From NCBI GenBank assembly GCA_029862725.1, contig JAOTWT010000077.1, positions 1-9,966 on the forward strand: a stretch of 9,966 nucleotides of DNA. Direction: 5' to 3'. The notes beneath the pieces are model-generated. The model ran no database searches. It was not told the origin of the DNA and saw only the letters and a program-made list of their open reading frames with translations. Shown here piece after piece: positions 1-6,589 of the stretch; the stretch's first letter is position 1, and every line of letters begins with the position of its first letter. The translations under genes were made by a program, and so were the position numbers. Source of the stretch: Acidobacteriota bacterium. Its GTDB lineage: Bacteria; Acidobacteriota; Blastocatellia; Pyrinomonadales; Pyrinomonadaceae.

Positions 1-1
1 C

Positions 2-388
2 GGAATCATAGCGCCGATCGCATTCGAGGGTAATTACAATCCGCCTTTGATCGGTTGTATTGGATTCTCGGGCTGGGCCGAAACCACAATCGACCTTTCT
101 TTTGACAAGTCGAAGAATGCCCTGATCGGCAATGCGAGGGTCCTCAAAGTCAATCTAACCGGCACAAATGGGATCGGCGGGAGCTTAATCACGAGGCTCG
201 TGCAAAATTCAATCGACCGGAAGGTGAATCCTCTCGAGATCGTCAAACTGGATATGCTTTCTTTTACCGCGCCGGTGCAGAAAACCGGCAAATTGAGAAT
301 GGAAGCGATTGGTATCCGGCACGAGGTGAGGGATCAGGAACTGGACGTATTTATCAAGTATAGATTCGGAAAAGCCGACCAGAGATAG
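2..388 (+). CDS. C-terminal part of an unrecognised protein (5' end outside window)
   Basis: The frame is open from the first complete codon of the window to a TAG stop, giving 128 visible residues, so the true start lies upstream. A TTG at 47 could initiate in principle, but the frame continues upstream without a stop and no ribosome binding site precedes it. The visible part is soluble-looking, with alternating hydrophobic and polar stretches that suggest beta strands, for example around IKYRF near the end. It has no transmembrane segment and one cysteine. I do not recognise the family. The alternating pattern is loosely like lipid-binding periplasmic folds (LmeA/DUF2993 or BPI-like), but that is only an impression. 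The next gene starts 165 bp downstream and is probably a separate unit. That this frame is coding is fairly secure; its function is unknown. Confidence 0.7.
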   Translation, partial: GIIAPIAFEGNYNPPLIGCIGFSGWAETTIDLSFDKSKNALIGNARVLKVNLTGTNGIGGSLITRLVQNSIDRKVNPLEIVKLDMLSFTAPVQKTGKLRMEAIGIRHEVRDQELDVFIKYRFGKADQR

Positions 389-414
389 CTTTGCCTGACC
401 TACCATATTGTAAA

Positions 415-446
415 TACGATATACGATACGGTGTCTTTAAAGACGC
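415..446. promoter_or_regulatory. Tandem 7-mer followed by perfect 12-bp palindrome, possible operator
   Basis: TACGATA occurs twice head-to-tail at 415-428. Four bases later comes the perfect palindrome GTCTTTAAAGAC (433-444), which extends by a T-G wobble and one G-C pair to 431-446. No T-run follows, so this is not an intrinsic terminator. It lies about 108 bp upstream of the start of the Arg/Gln-rich exported protein, where a dimeric regulator could bind. A TATAAG hexamer at 474-479 is a possible -10 box, but no acceptable -35 lies in front of it. The repeats are seen directly; the operator role is inference. Confidence 0.3.
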
Positions 447-541
447 ACGAAAAGCTGAATTTCCCCACAAACATATAAGACGGGCGCGTGGAACGGGATT
501 TGCACTAGTAATTCCCAGTTACTGAAGGGCGAGTTACATTT

Positions 542-547
542 AAGGGG
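542..547 (+). promoter_or_regulatory. Ribosome binding site of the Arg/Gln-rich exported protein
   Basis: AAGGGG sits 6 nt before the ATG at 554. It supports this ATG, which is also the one that gives a complete signal peptide. Confidence 0.6.
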
Positions 548-553
548 AAAACC

Positions 554-1909
554 ATGAATTTTAGAAAACTAACGCGCCTTGCGGCGGCCTTTCTGGTCGG
601 CGTCGCGTTCGTTATTGGTGCGGCCGATCTTGCAAACGCACAGAGAAACCGCTCAGGCAGCGACCGCGCGCGTCAGCGTCAAAACGCTGACAAAAACCAA
701 GACCGCACAAATCGACGAGAACAACAAAACCGCAACCGGGCCCAAGCCAATCAACGCCGCGCTCAGCAGCAACGCGACAATCAGAGGCGTGCTCAACAAC
801 AAAATCAAAACCGTGCTAATCAGCGCCGTGCTCAGCAGCGCAATGATCGCACCCGCCAAGACCGCGATATTCAAAACCGTGCGAACCAGCGCCGCGCCGA
901 GCGGCAGCGGGATAATCAGCGGAGAGCGCAGCGCAATGATCGCAACCGCCAAAACCGCGATATTCAAAACCGTGCTAATCAGCGCCGCGCCGAGCGGCAG
1001 CGGGATAATCAGCGGAGAGCGCAGCGCAATGATCGCACCCGCCAAAACCGCGATATTCAAAACCGTGCGAACCAGCGCCGCGCCGAGCGGCAGCGGGATA
1101 ATCAGCGGAGAGCGCAGCGCAATGATCGCAACCGCCAAAACCGCGATATTCGAAACCGTGCGAACCAGCGCCGCGCCGAGCGGCAGCGGGATAACCAGCG
1201 ACGTGCTCAAAGAGACCGCAATCGCAACGATCAGAGACGGGTCGAGCAGCGTCGTGACGGACAACGCCGGGCTCAACGGCGACAGGCTGACCAGAATCGT
1301 AACCGTGCTCGAAACGCGCGTCGCGATAATTACCAGCGATACAACCGCCAGCAGCAGCGCAGGCTCCAGCGGCAGAGGTATAACGATTATCAACGGCAGT
1401 ACCGCGACCGCCAAAATCGCTGGGAACGACGTCAAAGACAGCTCCGAAGGCAGAATCGCCTGAGGCGTTTGCGTTACCAGCAGAACTATTACAACCGGCT
1501 TCAGCGTGACCGCCTGCGCCTTCAAAGAGGCAGTTATTACAACTCTTTAATCTACAACTACCGCTATAATCGGGGCGGAAGTTACTATTACACAAGCAGT
1601 TACGGGGCGAGCATGCTGCGTAGGGCCCTCAATGACGGTTATGCGCAGGGCTACGAAGCAGGCCAGGCGGATCGATATGATGACTGGGATTTCGACTGCG
1701 ACAACAGCTATGGTTACCAGGATGCATCCTATGGTTACGACGGCTACTACATCGGATTGGGCGAGTACCAGTATTATTTCCGCCAAGGATTCCGTCGCGG
1801 ATACGAGGACGGTTACTACGGCCGGTATCAATACGGGTATTACAATGGAGGACGCCGCAGTCTTCTGGGAACGATCCTAAAAGGGATTCTGAGTATCAGC
1901 CTGTATTAG
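554..1909 (+). CDS. Exported Arg/Gln/Asn-rich repeat protein with Tyr/Gly-rich C-terminus
   Basis: This 451-aa protein begins with a clear Sec signal peptide: basic MNFRKLTR, a hydrophobic core around residues 10-24, and a likely cleavage after ANA (residue 29). Residues 31 to about 330 are almost entirely R, Q, N, D and A, giving a very high positive charge and presumably little stable globular fold. Residues 96-219 are four consecutive 31-residue repeats. From about residue 330 the composition switches to Y, G and D, with an acidic patch and the only cysteine (C382). Two related motifs of the form G-Y/F-x-x-G-Y-x-x-G start at 362 and 412. The protein ends in a short hydrophobic stretch and a terminal Tyr. 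A good ribosome binding site and a strong terminator frame the gene as a single unit. I know of no assigned function. A polyanion-binding envelope or matrix protein would fit the charge, but that is speculation. Coding status is supported by signal peptide, ribosome binding site and terminator. Confidence 0.85.
   Translation: MNFRKLTRLAAAFLVGVAFVIGAADLANAQRNRSGSDRARQRQNADKNQDRTNRREQQNRNRAQANQRRAQQQRDNQRRAQQQNQNRANQRRAQQRNDRTRQDRDIQNRANQRRAERQRDNQRRAQRNDRNRQNRDIQNRANQRRAERQRDNQRRAQRNDRTRQNRDIQNRANQRRAERQRDNQRRAQRNDRNRQNRDIRNRANQRRAERQRDNQRRAQRDRNRNDQRRVEQRRDGQRRAQRRQADQNRNRARNARRDNYQRYNRQQQRRLQRQRYNDYQRQYRDRQNRWERRQRQLRRQNRLRRLRYQQNYYNRLQRDRLRLQRGSYYNSLIYNYRYNRGGSYYYTSSYGASMLRRALNDGYAQGYEAGQADRYDDWDFDCDNSYGYQDASYGYDGYYIGLGEYQYYFRQGFRRGYEDGYYGRYQYGYYNGGRRSLLGTILKGILSISLY
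839..1210 (+). repeat. Four tandem 93-bp repeats inside the Arg/Gln-rich gene
   Basis: The string CGCAATGATCGC begins at 839, 932, 1025 and 1118, exactly 93 bp apart, and each unit encodes 31 residues (96-126, 127-157, 158-188, 189-219). Units differ by only a few bases. Units 1 and 3 have Thr at the fifth codon and units 2 and 4 have Asn, which suggests an ancestral two-unit (186-bp) block duplicated as a whole. Flanking sequence on both sides is a degenerate version of the same R/Q/N pattern, so older, eroded repeats surround these recent ones. Confidence 0.95.
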
Positions 1910-1932
1910 AATTAGCCGACTTTTATTAATCG

Positions 1933-1964
1933 AAAGGGTGGAGGTTCCTCCGCCCTTTTTTTTT
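1933..1964 (+). terminator. Strong Rho-independent terminator after the Arg/Gln-rich gene
   Basis: The arm AAAGGGTGGAGG (1933-1944) pairs with CCTCCGCCCTTT (1947-1958) over 12 positions with one T-G wobble. The nominal 2-nt loop would open to about four bases. A run of Ts continues to 1964. It begins 24 bp after the stop codon and separates this gene from der. Confidence 0.9.
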
Positions 1965-2056
1965 CGCTCTGTAATCAGCAGAACAATGTGCTCCAGCCGT
2001 TTCAACGGTCATTCCATCGCCTCCCACGAGAATTGCGAGCCAAACTTTGTTAACAT

Positions 2057-2080
2057 TGCTTCGGACGAATCCGAAGCATT
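2057..2080 (+). promoter_or_regulatory. Perfect 9-bp hairpin abutting the der start codon
   Basis: TGCTTCGGA (2057-2065) and TCCGAAGCA (2070-2078) are perfect reverse complements around a CGAA loop. The stem ends two bases before the ATG at 2081 and occupies the position where a Shine-Dalgarno sequence would normally lie; none is otherwise visible. No T-run follows, so this is not an intrinsic terminator. It could be an RNA structure controlling der translation or a DNA operator. The structure is seen directly; the function is inferred. Confidence 0.5.
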
Positions 2081-3436
2081 ATGAGTCAGCCACTAGTTGC
2101 CGTCATCGGCCGCCCCAATGTTGGTAAATCGACGTTGTTCAACCGTTTGACCGGCTCGCGCAAGTCGATTGTCGGTGACGAACCCGGGATCACCCGCGAC
2201 CGAATTTACGGTGAGGTCGAGTGGCGGAGCAAGTCGTTTGCGATCGTCGACACCGGCGGGATCGTCCCGGACGACGAAGCTGTAATTCCAGCCAACATTT
2301 TTAAGCAAGCCGATTTTGCGATCTCGCAATCGAAAGCTATTATCTGGGTCGTCGATGTGCGGACCGGGATAACGCCGCTCGATGAAGAACTGGCGGTACA
2401 CCTGCGCTCCGTCGGAAAACCGGTTTTTATAGCGGCGAATAAATCGGAATCGAAAAAGACCGATGCCGACGCTGCGGAGTTCTATAAGTTCGGCTTCGAC
2501 CTCGTGCCGGTTTCCGCGGAACACGGTACAAACGTCGGCGATCTGCTCGATCTTTTATATGACCGGCTCGATTTTTCGGATGAAGAGCTTGCCGAAGAGC
2601 CCGACACAATCAAGCTCGCGATTATCGGCCGCCCGAATGTCGGCAAGTCTTCGATTCTCAACCGAATTCTCGGCGAGGAACGCACCATCGTTTCGCCGAT
2701 AGCGGGAACCACCCGCGACGCGATCGATACAAAACTGATTGTCGACGGCCAGGAGTTCCTTTTGATCGACACCGCCGGGATCCGGCGAAAGGGAAAGACC
2801 ACGGATATGGCCGAGAAGCTCTCGGTCGTGATGGCTCGTAAAGCCCTTGAAAGGGCGGATGTCGCGGTGCTTGTGGTGGATGCGGTTGAGGGGGTTACGA
2901 ATCTGGACGCCCACATCGCGGGATATGCGATCGAATCAGGATGTAGCGTGATCGCAGCGATAAACAAGTGGGATCTGATCGAGGAAAAAGATACGGGAAC
3001 GGTCTCGGAATTCGAACGGGCTTTTCGACGCAAAATGAAGTTCCTGGAATGGGCTCCTCTGGTTACTACGTCTGCCGAGTCCGGTCAGCGTGTAGACCGG
3101 TTGCTGCCGCTCGTCGACAAAGCCAATCAGTCCCGAAACCTGAGGATCAGGACATCCCAGCTCAACCGGTTTTTTGAAGACACGGTAATGCAGCCGCGGG
3201 GCGGCAGCGGGTTCGCACCGGGAAAGTCCGGTGGCTCGCGTCTAAAGATTAAATTTATTACGCAGACCGGGATTCGCCCGCCGACTTTTGTGCTTTTCAC
3301 CTCCGGCGGTCACGGCAAAGCGGGGTTGCATTTTTCATATTTGCGTTATATCGAAAACCAGCTTCGTGACACTTTTGATTTTTTCGCGACCCCGATTCGA
3401 TTAAAGGAACGGCACCGTCGTAAGGATAAGAAATAA
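2081..3436 (+). CDS. der: Ribosome-assembly GTPase Der (EngA)
   Basis: Der is an essential cytoplasmic GTPase with two G domains in tandem and a C-terminal KH-like domain; it acts in 50S subunit assembly. All parts are visible. G domain 1 has GRPNVGKS at 10-17, DTGG at 57-60 and NKSE at 120-123. G domain 2 has GRPNVGKS at 183-190, DTAG at 230-233, NKWD at 295-298 and SAESG at 331-335. The KH-like domain covers about 355-443 and contains the conserved TRPPTF-type segment, here GIRPPTF. The 451-aa length is normal and the tail is basic. The ATG start gives the usual short lead before the first P-loop, although there is no clear Shine-Dalgarno and a hairpin lies directly upstream. The first G4 motif ends in Glu where Asp is usual. 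The next gene follows after 40 bp, probably in the same transcript. Confidence 0.97.
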   Translation: MSQPLVAVIGRPNVGKSTLFNRLTGSRKSIVGDEPGITRDRIYGEVEWRSKSFAIVDTGGIVPDDEAVIPANIFKQADFAISQSKAIIWVVDVRTGITPLDEELAVHLRSVGKPVFIAANKSESKKTDADAAEFYKFGFDLVPVSAEHGTNVGDLLDLLYDRLDFSDEELAEEPDTIKLAIIGRPNVGKSSILNRILGEERTIVSPIAGTTRDAIDTKLIVDGQEFLLIDTAGIRRKGKTTDMAEKLSVVMARKALERADVAVLVVDAVEGVTNLDAHIAGYAIESGCSVIAAINKWDLIEEKDTGTVSEFERAFRRKMKFLEWAPLVTTSAESGQRVDRLLPLVDKANQSRNLRIRTSQLNRFFEDTVMQPRGGSGFAPGKSGGSRLKIKFITQTGIRPPTFVLFTSGGHGKAGLHFSYLRYIENQLRDTFDFFATPIRLKERHRRKDKK

Positions 3437-3466
3437 TCTGGCAGGTTGGCCAAACCGACCTTATTC

Positions 3467-3470
3467 AGGA
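3467..3470 (+). promoter_or_regulatory. Ribosome binding site of the redox fusion gene
   Basis: AGGA lies 6 nt before the ATG at 3477 and decides this start over an overlapping frame that opens at 3446. Confidence 0.5.
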
Positions 3471-3476
3471 ACACCG

Positions 3477-4961
3477 ATGGACTATCTGACACCATTGCTT
3501 ATTATCGCGCTCTCCGCTGTTTTTCTTACGTCGGCGATTGCAAAGCTGCTCGATTTCGAAGCGTCAAAAAAGTCGGCGGCCGAGTTCGGCGTTCCCGTGT
3601 TCGTGGCGGGGGCGGCGATGTCCATTTTGATTGTACTGGAGTTTTCCATCGCTCTCCTTTTGTTGTTCGGGAGCACCAATCGCGCTGCGGCACTCGCCGC
3701 CACCTTTCTTCTTTTCGTCTTTTTGATAGCCACGGCAAGACTAGTGATTCTCGGGAAATCGCCCGATTGCCGCTGTTTCGGACAATTGAGCGACGAGCCA
3801 GTGGGAAAATCGTCACTGGTCCGCAATGCGGTCCTGCTCATAATGGCGGGCGTCCTGTTTGTGTTTTATCGCGAATTCTCATTTGTTGAAGGCACTGAAG
3901 ACGTGAAAACAATGATATTAACGCTGTCCGGGTTTGGATTGAGCGCCCTTCTGATCACTTCAATGCTGATCGCGTTTGAGCTCCGTTCGAAGTTCGGGGC
4001 CGTAGATGAGCGCCTCCAGAAAATTGAAAAATACTCGACTCTTCTTCAGATGCACGTGGAAGGAGCCGATCCGGGCAATTCGCTTCCGGTTGGAACACTG
4101 GTTCCGGATCTGACTATAACTTCGCTCTCGGGCGAAGCGGTCGGAATCCGGGAACTCACCCGCGAAGGACTTCCGGTCCTGCTAATTTTTGTCGGCCCCG
4201 ATTGTATTCCGTGCGAGAAGCTGGCGGTGGATTTTCCGGCTTGGGCTGAATCGCTTTCCGGAAAGGTAAGGCTGATCGTCCTCAGCTCTGGCGATGCCGA
4301 GGTCAATATAGACAAATTTGGCGAGCAAAATCGAGAACTGCTCTATCTGCAGAACGGTGAATCCGTTTCGGCGGCACTAAAGACAAAGTGGTCGCCGGCC
4401 GCGGTAGTAGTAGGCACCAATTCCCGCGTCGCGAGTGGGCCGGTTGCCGGCGATACGGCGATAGCGAGGCTTGTCGATGAAATCGAAAAGATGGAAAGTC
4501 TCCCGGACATTCTTTTTGTGGGAGAAGAATTGGATACCATGAGCGATCGGTTCGGAACCGAGGTTCCGGACTTTGAACTCCCGCGGCTTGAGGGCGGGGT
4601 CTTTGCGAAATCTGATCTCGAGGGAATGACGACGATGGTTGTGTTCTGGAGCCTGACATGCCAGTTTTGCACCGAGATGCTTGACGAAATGCTCTCCTGG
4701 CACGTACATCCGGAAAACCTCAACCTCGTAATTCTCGCCGATGGCGACGAGACCAAACTACGCGAGACGGGCATCGGTGCGTATATCGTCGTCGACCGTG
4801 AATACAAGGTCGGCGGGACGATGGGTATGTTCGGCACGCCTTCTGCCGTGATAATCGACGATTCTGTAACGGTCGTTTCGGAAACCGTACAGGGTGGACC
4901 GCAAATTGGCCTTTTGTCCGGCGGCGCATTCGAAATCGGCGCGGGCCACGAGCATCGCTGA
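3477..4961 (+). CDS. Membrane redox protein: MauE-like domain fused to two thioredoxin-like domains
   Basis: This 494-aa protein appears to combine three redox modules. Residues 1 to about 133 are a four-helix MauE/DoxX-type membrane domain with a C-x-C-F-G motif (C98, C100). Residues about 145-168 form a fifth membrane segment followed by a short charged helix. Together with the next domain (about 203-335), this matches the layout of MauD: membrane anchor, then a periplasmic thioredoxin/AhpC-TSA fold. The first active site is CIPC (C243, C246), with a likely cis-proline at P307. A second thioredoxin-like domain (about 353-470) has CQFC (C395, C398) and F-G-T-P with P455. MauE and MauD are known as accessory proteins for disulfide-rich methylamine dehydrogenase. 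No mau structural genes are visible here, so a general thiol-disulfide role in the periplasm is more likely. The gene overlaps tgt by one base (TGATG). Domain assignment is confident; substrate and direction of electron flow are unknown. Confidence 0.85.
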   Translation: MDYLTPLLIIALSAVFLTSAIAKLLDFEASKKSAAEFGVPVFVAGAAMSILIVLEFSIALLLLFGSTNRAAALAATFLLFVFLIATARLVILGKSPDCRCFGQLSDEPVGKSSLVRNAVLLIMAGVLFVFYREFSFVEGTEDVKTMILTLSGFGLSALLITSMLIAFELRSKFGAVDERLQKIEKYSTLLQMHVEGADPGNSLPVGTLVPDLTITSLSGEAVGIRELTREGLPVLLIFVGPDCIPCEKLAVDFPAWAESLSGKVRLIVLSSGDAEVNIDKFGEQNRELLYLQNGESVSAALKTKWSPAAVVVGTNSRVASGPVAGDTAIARLVDEIEKMESLPDILFVGEELDTMSDRFGTEVPDFELPRLEGGVFAKSDLEGMTTMVVFWSLTCQFCTEMLDEMLSWHVHPENLNLVILADGDETKLRETGIGAYIVVDREYKVGGTMGMFGTPSAVIIDDSVTVVSETVQGGPQIGLLSGGAFEIGAGHEHR

Positions 4962-6160
4962 TGGCTGCGGCGGCAAACATCGAATGGACGGTTTCTGCCT
5001 CGGACGGCGAAGCGCGGGCGGGTTTACTACGGACCCGCCGCTCCGTAATCGAAACTCCCGTCTTCATGCCGGTCGGAACGCAGGGAACAGTCAAGGGTGT
5101 TCGTTTTGAATGGCTCGAGGACGAAATCGATGCGAAAATAATCCTTGGCAACACCTACCACCTCTGGATCCGGCCCGGCCACGAGTTAATCCGTGAACTC
5201 GGCGGGCTACATAAATTCACGAGTTGGAACAGGTCCCTCCTGACGGATTCCGGCGGATTTCAGGTATTTTCACTCAGTGATCTTCGAAGTATCAGCGAGG
5301 ACGGGGTCGAATTCCGGTCGCACCTCGACGGCGACAAGATGTTCATGTCGCCTGAGGTTTCAATGGAGATTCAAGCGGCGCTTGGTTCAGAGATTGTAAT
5401 GGTCCTCGACGAGTGCCCGCCCGGCGATGCCGGTGTTGAAGCGACCCGAAAAAGCCTCGAGATGACGGCCCGTTGGGCGGTCCGTTCGAAGAAGCGGTTT
5501 GTTGAACTTCAGGGAGCCGGGACCGAAACCGGGTTCGTCGAGCCTTCGGGGATCGAAGGCGGCGTCCTATCCGGCGAGCAGGCGCTATTTGGGATTGTCC
5601 AGGGTGCCGGACATCTCGATCTTCGTGCTGAGAGTCTTAAGAGAACCGCGGAAATCGGATTCGACGGCTATGCGATCGGAGGGCTAAGTGTCGGCGAGAA
5701 AAAGGCAACGATGTACGAGGTGATCGAGAATACGGCTCCCGCGATGCCTGCCGACGCCCCACGGTACCTGATGGGAGTCGGGACTCCTGAAGACCTGATC
5801 GAATCAGTTTCAAGAGGCGTCGATATGTTCGATTGCGTCATGCCCACCCGTAACGGGAGAACGGGCGGCGTGTTTACTTCGGAAGGCGATCTGAACATTC
5901 GCAATGCCAATTTTGCGAAAGACGAATCGCCGATCGACGAACGTTGCCCATGCTCCGTGTGTGCGAGGTACTCGAGGGCCTATTTGAGGCATCTTTACCG
6001 CTGCAAGGAGATACTCGCGGCGACCTTGATCTCTCACCACAACCTTTCTTTTTTTTGCGGTACGATGACGAATGCTCGTTCCGCGATCCTCGCGGGGAAA
6101 TTCAAGGGCTACCGGGCAGAGTTTCTCGAACGCAGAAAAGAAGGGGCGTCCGGGAGTTGA
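4961..6160 (+). CDS. tgt: Queuine/preQ1 tRNA-guanine transglycosylase
   Basis: Bacterial Tgt exchanges guanine-34 in GUN anticodons for preQ1, the committed step of queuosine modification on tRNA. Key elements are all present in a 399-aa cytoplasmic protein. D96 in LTDSGGFQVFS is the expected general base, D150 in LDECPP and G-I-V-Q-G at 211-215 line the base pocket, and D291 in FDCVMPTRNGR is the expected nucleophile. The zinc site is C329-x-C331-x2-C334 with H360, spaced as in the Zymomonas enzyme. The ATG overlaps the stop of the preceding gene, and there is no strong Shine-Dalgarno, so translational coupling is likely. Residues about 184-204 look like an extra loop of some 20 residues compared with the usual linker before the G-I-V-Q-G motif. 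Its position in front of yajC-secD-secF is a widespread arrangement. Confidence 0.97.
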   Translation: MAAAANIEWTVSASDGEARAGLLRTRRSVIETPVFMPVGTQGTVKGVRFEWLEDEIDAKIILGNTYHLWIRPGHELIRELGGLHKFTSWNRSLLTDSGGFQVFSLSDLRSISEDGVEFRSHLDGDKMFMSPEVSMEIQAALGSEIVMVLDECPPGDAGVEATRKSLEMTARWAVRSKKRFVELQGAGTETGFVEPSGIEGGVLSGEQALFGIVQGAGHLDLRAESLKRTAEIGFDGYAIGGLSVGEKKATMYEVIENTAPAMPADAPRYLMGVGTPEDLIESVSRGVDMFDCVMPTRNGRTGGVFTSEGDLNIRNANFAKDESPIDERCPCSVCARYSRAYLRHLYRCKEILAATLISHHNLSFFCGTMTNARSAILAGKFKGYRAEFLERRKEGASGS

Positions 6161-6161
6161 A

Positions 6162-6193
6162 TCCCGCCGGCGGTCCCTGCAGACCGGCCGGGA
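6162..6193 (+). terminator. GC-rich imperfect inverted repeat after tgt, possible terminator
   Basis: TCCCG and CGGTC on the left (6162-6166, 6171-6175) pair with GACCG and CGGGA on the right (6182-6186, 6189-6193), leaving a small internal loop and a 6-nt apical loop. T-runs follow only at 6202-6206 and 6216-6220, not directly at the stem. It may attenuate rather than fully stop transcription between tgt and yajC. Confidence 0.35.
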
Positions 6194-6209
6194 AACCACG
6201 GTTTTTCGT

Positions 6210-6238
6210 TTCGTGTTTTTAGTTTATTAATCTATAAT
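6210..6238 (+). promoter_or_regulatory. Probable promoter of yajC-secD-secF
   Basis: A consensus TATAAT -10 box lies at 6233-6238. With a 17-bp spacer the -35 position reads TTCGTG (6210-6215), a weak match. The AT-rich block lies in the 108-bp gap after tgt and about 30 bp before the yajC start, a sensible place for a sec promoter. Transcription would begin near 6245. Confidence 0.5.
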
Positions 6239-6268
6239 TGCTGTTTTGCGTATTGGGGTGCCCATTTA

Positions 6269-6577
6269 ATGAATACATTTTTAATACTGTTTCAAGGCGG
6301 CGGGGCGGGACTGATCTGGACGATCCTCCCATTCCTGCTGATTTTCGGAATTTTCTATTTCCTCGTGATCCTTCCCCAGCGTAAGCAGCAGGCGCAGCTT
6401 AAAGAAATGATCGCTTCGCTGAAGAACGGGGATGAGATCGTCACCAATGGCGGCCTTATCGGGAAGATTATTGAAGTCAAAGACTCCAGTTTTATAATTC
6501 GCAGCGCGGGTAAATCCAATCTCGAAATAGGAAAATCCGCCATCGTCGGCCGCAAGCCGGGTGCGGAAGAGAAATAG
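6269..6577 (+). CDS. yajC: Sec translocon accessory subunit YajC
   Basis: YajC is a small inner-membrane protein that associates with SecD and SecF. The 102 residues show a short N-terminus, one transmembrane helix at about 14-36 ending in the family's LPQRKQQ junction, then a cytoplasmic domain with the conserved G-D-E-I-V-T-N-G-G segment (54-62). Length and order are typical. GGGGTG at 6255-6260 lies 8 nt before the ATG and serves as ribosome binding site. secD follows after 12 bp. YajC is usually dispensable and its precise task is unsettled. Confidence 0.96.
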   Translation: MNTFLILFQGGGAGLIWTILPFLLIFGIFYFLVILPQRKQQAQLKEMIASLKNGDEIVTNGGLIGKIIEVKDSSFIIRSAGKSNLEIGKSAIVGRKPGAEEK

Positions 6578-6589
6578 GTTTTATAAATA

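Noticed and set aside
839..1210. Regularly spaced repeats considered as a CRISPR-like array
   Set aside because: The whole 93-bp unit is repeated with no unique spacers, and the period is a multiple of three within one open frame, so these are coding tandem repeats.
579..1463. Long open frame (294 codons) on the + strand in a second frame of the Arg/Gln-rich gene
   Set aside because: The repeat has few stop-forming triplets in any frame, so long shadow frames are expected. This one lacks a signal peptide and its own ribosome binding site, while the chosen frame has both and ends just before a terminator.
653..1525. 290-codon hydrophobic open frame on the - strand, opposite the repeats
   Set aside because: Its Val/Ile/Leu/Ala-rich, membrane-like look is simply the reverse complement of Arg/Gln/Asn codons. 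It shows the same 31-residue periodicity as the + strand gene and has no independent support as a gene.
3446..3889. 147-codon frame overlapping the start of the redox fusion gene
   Set aside because: It lacks a family signature and is out of frame with the MauE-like domain, which has a ribosome binding site, membrane helices and the C-x-C-F-G motif.
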